A stretch of DNA of 58,512 nucleotides from an uncultured Maribacter sp. Lineage in GTDB: Bacteria > Bacteroidota > Bacteroidia > Flavobacteriales > Flavobacteriaceae. The position numbers and the translations under genes are program-made. Under the pieces are notes generated by a model. That model was not told the DNA's origin. It saw only the letters and a program-made list of their open reading frames with translations, and did not search any database. This document shows positions 53,866-58,512 of the stretch, one piece after another (the first letter of the stretch is position 1; the number at the start of each line of letters is the position of its first letter). The DNA is taken from NCBI GenBank assembly GCA_938038975.1, contig CALHVP010000189.1:1-58512 (forward strand). The letters are read 5' to 3'.

Positions 53866-55059
53866 ATGTACGGAAAAATTAAAGATCATTTACAAAAAGA
53901 ATTACATCAGATAAAAGAAGACGGTTTATATAAAGAGGAGCGTATAATCGTTTCACCACAAGATGCTGTTATTAAAATCTCAACTGGCGAGGAAGTTATA
54001 AACTTCTGCGCAAATAACTATTTAGGCCTTTCTTCGCATCCAGACGTAGTTCAAGCAGCTAAGGACACTTTGGATTCTCACGGATTTGGAATGTCTTCTG
54101 TACGATTCATTTGTGGCACGCAAGACATCCATAAAACATTAGAAGAAAAAATTGCTGAATTCTACGAAACAGAAGACACCATATTATATGCAGCTGCATT
54201 TGATGCCAACGGAGGCGTTTTTGAACCATTACTTAATGCTGAAGATGCTATTATCTCAGATTCGTTAAACCATGCATCTATAATAGATGGCGTACGATTG
54301 TGTAAAGCAAAAAGATATAGGTATGCAAACAGCGATATGGCCGACCTAGAAAAACAACTTAAACAGGCCAATGAAGATGGGGCTCGTTTTAAGATTATAG
54401 TTACAGACGGTGTTTTTTCTATGGATGGTTTAGTTGCGCCATTAGACAAAATCTGTGACCTTGCAGATGCCTATGATGCGTTGGTAATGATAGATGAATG
54501 TCATGCCACTGGTTTTATTGGAACAAAAGGTATAGGTACTTTGGAGGAGAAAAATGTAATGGGTCGTATAGACATTATTACAGGAACGTTAGGAAAAGCC
54601 CTGGGCGGTGCAATGGGTGGCTATACTACTGGTAAAAAAGAAATTATTCAACTATTACGACAGCGTTCAAGACCTTATTTATTTTCTAACTCTTTAGCAC
54701 CTGCAATTGTAGGTGCATCAATAAAGGTTTTTGATATGTTAAAAAACGATACTTCTTTAAGGGATACACTTCAAGAAAACACAGCGTACTTTAAAAAAGG
54801 AATAAAAGCTGCCGGTTTTGATATTATAGACGGTGAATCAGCTATAGTGCCTGTTATGCTTTATGACGCTAAGCTTTCGCAGACCATGGCAAACATGCTG
54901 TTAGAACGCGGTATTTACGTAATTGGATTCTTTTATCCAGTAGTGCCCAAAGGCAAAGCCAGAATTAGAGTGCAACTCTCTGCGGCTCACACGAAACTGC
55001 ACATAGATAGTGCAATTAAAGCCTTTACAGAAGTAGGTAAAGAATTAAAAATCGTTTAA
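53866..55059 (+). CDS. kbl: Glycine C-acetyltransferase (2-amino-3-ketobutyrate CoA ligase)
   Basis: A 397-residue PLP enzyme of the alpha-oxoamine synthase family acting in threonine degradation: 2-amino-3-ketobutyrate plus CoA gives glycine and acetyl-CoA. Motifs are [43 protein letters not shown] and the PLP-lysine segment [19 protein letters not shown]. It lies 7 nt after the AddA-like gene and may be co-transcribed, although the functions are unrelated. No threonine dehydrogenase is in the window. Confidence 0.93.
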   Translation: MYGKIKDHLQKELHQIKEDGLYKEERIIVSPQDAVIKISTGEEVINFCANNYLGLSSHPDVVQAAKDTLDSHGFGMSSVRFICGTQDIHKTLEEKIAEFYETEDTILYAAAFDANGGVFEPLLNAEDAIISDSLNHASIIDGVRLCKAKRYRYANSDMADLEKQLKQANEDGARFKIIVTDGVFSMDGLVAPLDKICDLADAYDALVMIDECHATGFIGTKGIGTLEEKNVMGRIDIITGTLGKALGGAMGGYTTGKKEIIQLLRQRSRPYLFSNSLAPAIVGASIKVFDMLKNDTSLRDTLQENTAYFKKGIKAAGFDIIDGESAIVPVMLYDAKLSQTMANMLLERGIYVIGFFYPVVPKGKARIRVQLSAAHTKLHIDSAIKAFTEVGKELKIV

Positions 55060-55107
55060 ATGCTGCATTTATTCTATCAAATGCGTTAAAAAAAATAGGA
55101 AATTGAT

Positions 55108-55138
55108 TTTGTTAATAATATTTAACAAGTTACATTTG
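55108..55138 (+). promoter_or_regulatory. Promoter of the OmpA porin gene (TTTG, 19 nt, TACATTTG)
   Basis: TTTG at 55108-55111 and TACATTTG at 55131-55138 with a 19-nt spacer, 34 nt before the ATG. This is the best consensus promoter before a protein gene in the window, fitting an abundant outer-membrane protein. Confidence 0.75.
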
Positions 55139-55172
55139 CAGCTAATAAACACTTAAACTTAAAATTTTAAAA

Positions 55173-56513
55173 ATGAAACATCTTAGCAAATTATTAGTTG
55201 TTGCCCTACTAGTGTTAGGTTACAACAACATGCAAGCGCAAGACGAGAATAATCCTTGGCAAGTACAGTTCGGGGTTAACGCAATCGACGTATATCCTAC
55301 TGGTGATGTAAGTTCTTTTGGTAACGAATTCTTTAATGCAAATGATCACTGGAACGTTCTTCCTTCTATCTCTTTCGTAGGCCTTTCTAAAGCCGTAGGT
55401 GATGGTTTCTCTGTTGGAGCAAGAGGATCTTTAAACAAGATTACCAAATTCGGTGACGTTAGTGTTGATGATTTATCTCACTACGCTATAGATGGTACAA
55501 TTAAATATAACTTCCTTGAGAACAAAACTGTTGATCCTTTCTTAGAAATAGGTGGTGGTTACACTTGGGTTGATGAAATTGGAGCTGGTACAGTAAATGG
55601 TGGTGTTGGAGTTAATTTCTGGTTTACAGAAAATATTGGACTTACACTTCAATCTACTTATAAGCATGCTTTTGAAGATTACGGAGTTACACATTTCCAA
55701 CATTTAGCTGGTATTTCTATCAAATTTGGTGGAACTGATACAGATGGTGATGGTATATATGACAAAGATGATGCTTGTCCAGAAGTTGCTGGTCTTGAAG
55801 CTTTCAACGGTTGTCCTGATGCTGACGGCGATGGTATAGAAGATAGCAAAGATAGCTGTCCTAACGAAGCTGGTTCTAAAGAAATGAATGGTTGTCCAGA
55901 TGCTGATGGCGATGGTGTTGCTGATAAAGATGATGCTTGTCCTAATGAAGCTGGCCTTGCTGCTTTAGCTGGTTGTCCTGATGCTGATGCTGATGGTATT
56001 GCTGATAAAGATGATTCTTGTCCTAATGAAGCTGGTCCTGCTGAAAACAAAGGATGTCCTTGGGCAGATGCTGATGGTGACGGCGTATTAGACAAAGATG
56101 ATAAATGTCCAGATGTTGCTGGTACTGTTGCTAACGCAGGTTGTCCTGAAGTAACTGCAGAAGTTCAAAAGCAATTGAATGACTACGCTAGAACTATCTT
56201 ATTTGATACAGGTAAAACTTCTATCAAAGCTGAATCAACTTCTGTAATGGTTGATATTATTGGAATACTTAAAGAATACCCAACTGCTAAATTTACAGTT
56301 GAAGGTCATACTGATAGTGTTGGTAGTGCTAAATTAAATCAAAGCCTTTCTGAGTCAAGAGCTCTTTCTGTAAAAGAGTTCTTAGTAGAAAAAGGAATTG
56401 AAGAATTTAGATTATCTGCTGTAGGATATGGTGAAGACAAGCCTATCGCAACTAATAATACTAGAACTGGTAGAAAGCAAAACAGAAGAGTTGAAATTAA
56501 CTTAGTAAAATAA
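55173..56513 (+). CDS. OmpA family outer-membrane protein with calcium-binding (TSP3) repeats
   Basis: A 446-residue protein with a signal peptide (1-22, ending NMQAQ) and an N-terminal eight-stranded barrel (about 30-185). Five thrombospondin type 3-like Asp-rich repeats (about 188-325; pattern DxDGDGxxDxxDxCP) follow, then a C-terminal OmpA peptidoglycan-binding domain (about 335-446; [41 protein letters not shown]). Such proteins link outer membrane and cell wall and are usually abundant. A strong promoter and a terminator make it monocistronic. Confidence 0.93.
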   Translation: MKHLSKLLVVALLVLGYNNMQAQDENNPWQVQFGVNAIDVYPTGDVSSFGNEFFNANDHWNVLPSISFVGLSKAVGDGFSVGARGSLNKITKFGDVSVDDLSHYAIDGTIKYNFLENKTVDPFLEIGGGYTWVDEIGAGTVNGGVGVNFWFTENIGLTLQSTYKHAFEDYGVTHFQHLAGISIKFGGTDTDGDGIYDKDDACPEVAGLEAFNGCPDADGDGIEDSKDSCPNEAGSKEMNGCPDADGDGVADKDDACPNEAGLAALAGCPDADADGIADKDDSCPNEAGPAENKGCPWADADGDGVLDKDDKCPDVAGTVANAGCPEVTAEVQKQLNDYARTILFDTGKTSIKAESTSVMVDIIGILKEYPTAKFTVEGHTDSVGSAKLNQSLSESRALSVKEFLVEKGIEEFRLSAVGYGEDKPIATNNTRTGRKQNRRVEINLVK

Positions 56514-56544
56514 GTAATTAAAAACTTAAGTGTTTTAATATATA

Positions 56545-56572
56545 AAAAGCTCCGCATCTCGCGGAGCTTTTT
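56545..56572 (+). terminator. Intrinsic terminator after the OmpA gene
   Basis: AAAAGCTCCGC / GCGGAGCTTTT (11 bp) with an ATCTC loop and T run. Confidence 0.9.
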
Positions 56573-56584
56573 TATTTTTACCAT

Positions 56585-58512
56585 ATGCGAACTTTCATAG
56601 AAGATGTTGTAGATAAAGTATGGAATCAATATGATACTATAGATCAACTAACTTTTATCTTACCAAGTAAGAGAGCGGGTACCTTTCTAAAAAAAGTGCT
56701 TTCCAAAAAAGCAGGCAAAACTATATTTGCTCCTAACATATATAGTATTGAGGAATTTATTGAAAAAGTTTCAAAACTATCATACGCCACTGCAACGGAA
56801 CAAATATTTGAACTTTATACAGCTTATTTACAAACCGGAGAATTCGAAAAAGATTCATTTGATGCCTTTTTAACCTGGGGTCAAACACTATTACAAGATT
56901 ATAACGAAATAGATCGTTACCTGGTTAATGCTAATACACTACTTTCTAATGTAAGTGCTATTCAAGAGCTAAATCATTGGTCAACATCAGAAAAAAAAAC
57001 AACATTAATAGCTAATTATATTAGCTTCTGGAATAGTATACTTCCTCTTTATCTTCAATTTAACAAAAATCTTCTAGCCAAGGGTATAGCACACCAAGGA
57101 CTAGCATACAGAACAGCTGTAGAAAATATTGGTAATTATACACGAGAAAATCCTAAACCACATATTTTTTTAGGTTTTAACGCTCTTAACGAATCGGAAA
57201 GTACTATTATACAATACCTGCTTGAACATACGACTTCTAGTATCTATTGGGATATTGATCCTTACTTTTTAAATGATCCCATACATGATGCTGGCTTTTT
57301 TATTAGACAGCATAAAAAGAACTGGCCTTTTTTAAAAAATGCTACTTTGAATGGCCTTAGTAATCACTACTTAGAACAGAAACATATAGAAGTAATTGGA
57401 GTACCTAAGAACGTTTCGCAAGCCAAATATGTTGGTGAATTCTTATCTCATTTACAACATAATGATTCTTCTACTTTAAAAAATACTGCATTAATTCTAG
57501 GTGACGAAACCCTTCTAACTCCTCTACTTAATTCCATTCCAGAATCCTTACCTGCCATTAACATAACAATGGGACAACAACTAGGACTTACCCCATTAGC
57601 AGGATTTTTTATGGCTTATATAGAACTTCATGAAACTGCCAATTACAAAGGATGGTTTTATAAAGATTTTTTAGGCTTTCTCTCACATCCATTCTCCAGT
57701 TCCTTATTAATGCATTTTGGTGTTGATGTCAATGTCATTACAAATACTATTAAATCACGAAATTGGACTTACCTGAAATTAAATGACCTTGAAGAGGTAA
57801 TTGATATTACACAACCTGTAATCCAAACGCTTTTCGAACTTAAAAAATTTAAAACTGATACATTTATCCATAATTGCAATGAACTAGTTTTATTTCTAAA
57901 AGAAGTATTTACTTCAAACGATAACGATCTTGGGTTAGAACAGTTATTCCGGTTTGATACCTTATTTAACCAAATAAGCCTTTTAGCTACTCGCTACAAT
58001 TACATTACTAATATTAAAGCTTTAAAAAATCTAGTAAAACAATTACTCTCAAATGAAACCTTAGATTTCCAAGGAGATCCATTAGAAGGCCTACAACTAA
58101 TGGGTATGCTAGAGAGCAGAAACCTAGACTTTGAACATATTATACTAACCTCTGTAAACGAGGGCATACTACCATCAGGTAAATCCAACAACTCCTTTAT
58201 ACCTTTTGATTTAAAACTTGCGTATGGGATGCCTACTTATAAAGAAAAAGATGCCGTGTATACCTATCACTTCTACCGTTTATTACAACGGGCAAAGCAT
58301 ATTTACATTTTGTACAATACAGAACCAGATGTGCTAGAAGGAGGCGAAAAAAGTAGACTCATTTCACAATTATTGACCGAGGATAGTGGTAGAAAGATTA
58401 TAGAAAAAATTGCAGCTCCTAAACTACAGCCTATTGTTAATACACTTATTTCTATTCCAAAGACGGAAACACTCATGAAAAAACTTGAATCCTATTCATC
58501 AAAAGGATTCTC
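56585..58512 (+). CDS. AddB-like helicase/PD-(D/E)XK nuclease family protein (5' part; continues past window)
   Basis: An open frame runs from ATG 56585 to the window's end (642 codons, no stop). It starts MRTFIEDVVDKVWNQYDTID, with LPSKRAGTFLKKVL near residue 25, and later has LEGLQLMGMLESRNLDFEHI then ILTSVNEGILP near 500-525. These fit the AddB-type inactivated helicase region of the PD-(D/E)XK family seen in Bacteroidota. The nuclease domain is expected beyond the edge. It presumably works with the AddA-like protein at 50760 in double-strand break processing. Confidence 0.8.
   Translation, partial: MRTFIEDVVDKVWNQYDTIDQLTFILPSKRAGTFLKKVLSKKAGKTIFAPNIYSIEEFIEKVSKLSYATATEQIFELYTAYLQTGEFEKDSFDAFLTWGQTLLQDYNEIDRYLVNANTLLSNVSAIQELNHWSTSEKKTTLIANYISFWNSILPLYLQFNKNLLAKGIAHQGLAYRTAVENIGNYTRENPKPHIFLGFNALNESESTIIQYLLEHTTSSIYWDIDPYFLNDPIHDAGFFIRQHKKNWPFLKNATLNGLSNHYLEQKHIEVIGVPKNVSQAKYVGEFLSHLQHNDSSTLKNTALILGDETLLTPLLNSIPESLPAINITMGQQLGLTPLAGFFMAYIELHETANYKGWFYKDFLGFLSHPFSSSLLMHFGVDVNVITNTIKSRNWTYLKLNDLEEVIDITQPVIQTLFELKKFKTDTFIHNCNELVLFLKEVFTSNDNDLGLEQLFRFDTLFNQISLLATRYNYITNIKALKNLVKQLLSNETLDFQGDPLEGLQLMGMLESRNLDFEHIILTSVNEGILPSGKSNNSFIPFDLKLAYGMPTYKEKDAVYTYHFYRLLQRAKHIYILYNTEPDVLEGGEKSRLISQLLTEDSGRKIIEKIAAPKLQPIVNTLISIPKTETLMKKLESYSSKGF

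Noticed and set aside
55679-56095. 138-codon Ser/Pro/Ala-rich frame antisense to the OmpA gene
   Set aside because: It mirrors the Asp-rich calcium-binding repeats on the other strand; it is not an independent gene.

Overview
The window comes from a marine-type member of the Flavobacteriaceae (phylum Bacteroidota); the genus cannot be fixed from sequence alone. Evidence: AT-rich DNA, start sites without Shine-Dalgarno sequences, several promoters with the flavobacterial -7 element TAnnTTTG, a Bat (aerotolerance) operon, an IPExxxVDY protein, a large PurF, and the gene order acpP-fabF-rnc-IPExxxVDY-pyk. No rRNA, tRNA, IS element, prophage or CRISPR array was seen.

Layout. 1-5.7 kb: small proteins, two tandem CAP-domain lipoproteins, and a 3-hydroxyanthranilate dioxygenase cluster followed by an ALDH7-type aldehyde dehydrogenase. 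5.7-7.7 kb: a 41-residue small ORF, a possible structured RNA, an OmpA-like protein and a helix-hairpin-helix membrane protein. 7.8-11.9 kb (minus): acyl-ACP desaturase, then an SPFH / zinc-ribbon / metallophosphatase operon. 12-15 kb: an intracellular sucrose module (fructokinase plus amylosucrase-type GH13). 15-17.7 kb (minus): AlbA_2 protein, SDR and aldo/keto reductase. 17.9-27 kb: MoxR-DUF58-BatD-like-BatA-BatB-BatC-BatD-BatE. 27-32.5 kb: two SulP anion transporters around a Usp-like protein and a beta-carbonic anhydrase, probably for bicarbonate. 32.5-39.8 kb: pheS, a truncated N-acetylglutamate synthase-like gene between 18-bp direct repeats, thioesterase, CYTH protein, dinB, cupredoxin, AhpD-like protein, AraC regulator and PAS protein. 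39.9-44.2 kb (minus): acpP-fabF-rnc-IPExxxVDY-pyk. 44.5-48.8 kb: purN, RNase H, a PfkB kinase and purF. 50-58.5 kb: superoxide dismutase, AddA-like helicase-nuclease, kbl, an OmpA porin with calcium-binding repeats, and an AddB-like gene cut by the window edge.

The most striking region is the 1.2-kb stretch without protein genes between purF and the superoxide dismutase (48,846-50,031). It holds four tandem copies of a roughly 70-nt unit. Each has a conserved 5' hairpin (ACCAT...ATGGT) around a nearly invariant loop containing AAGTAGGTTAAGTT, a conserved AAGATTTGGG linker, and its own intrinsic terminator. The terminator sequence changes between copies while pairing is kept, including G-U wobbles. 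In copies 2-4 a -7 element lies exactly 12 nt before the hairpin. Copies 2 and 3 also share an upstream inverted repeat at a fixed distance from the -7 element. This looks like a family of four independently transcribed small RNAs.

Other points of note are a cassette-like 370-bp insertion carrying a gene with a premature stop, small ORFs (41, 32 and 51 residues), and an extra BatD-like protein with an additional C-terminal domain in the Bat operon.
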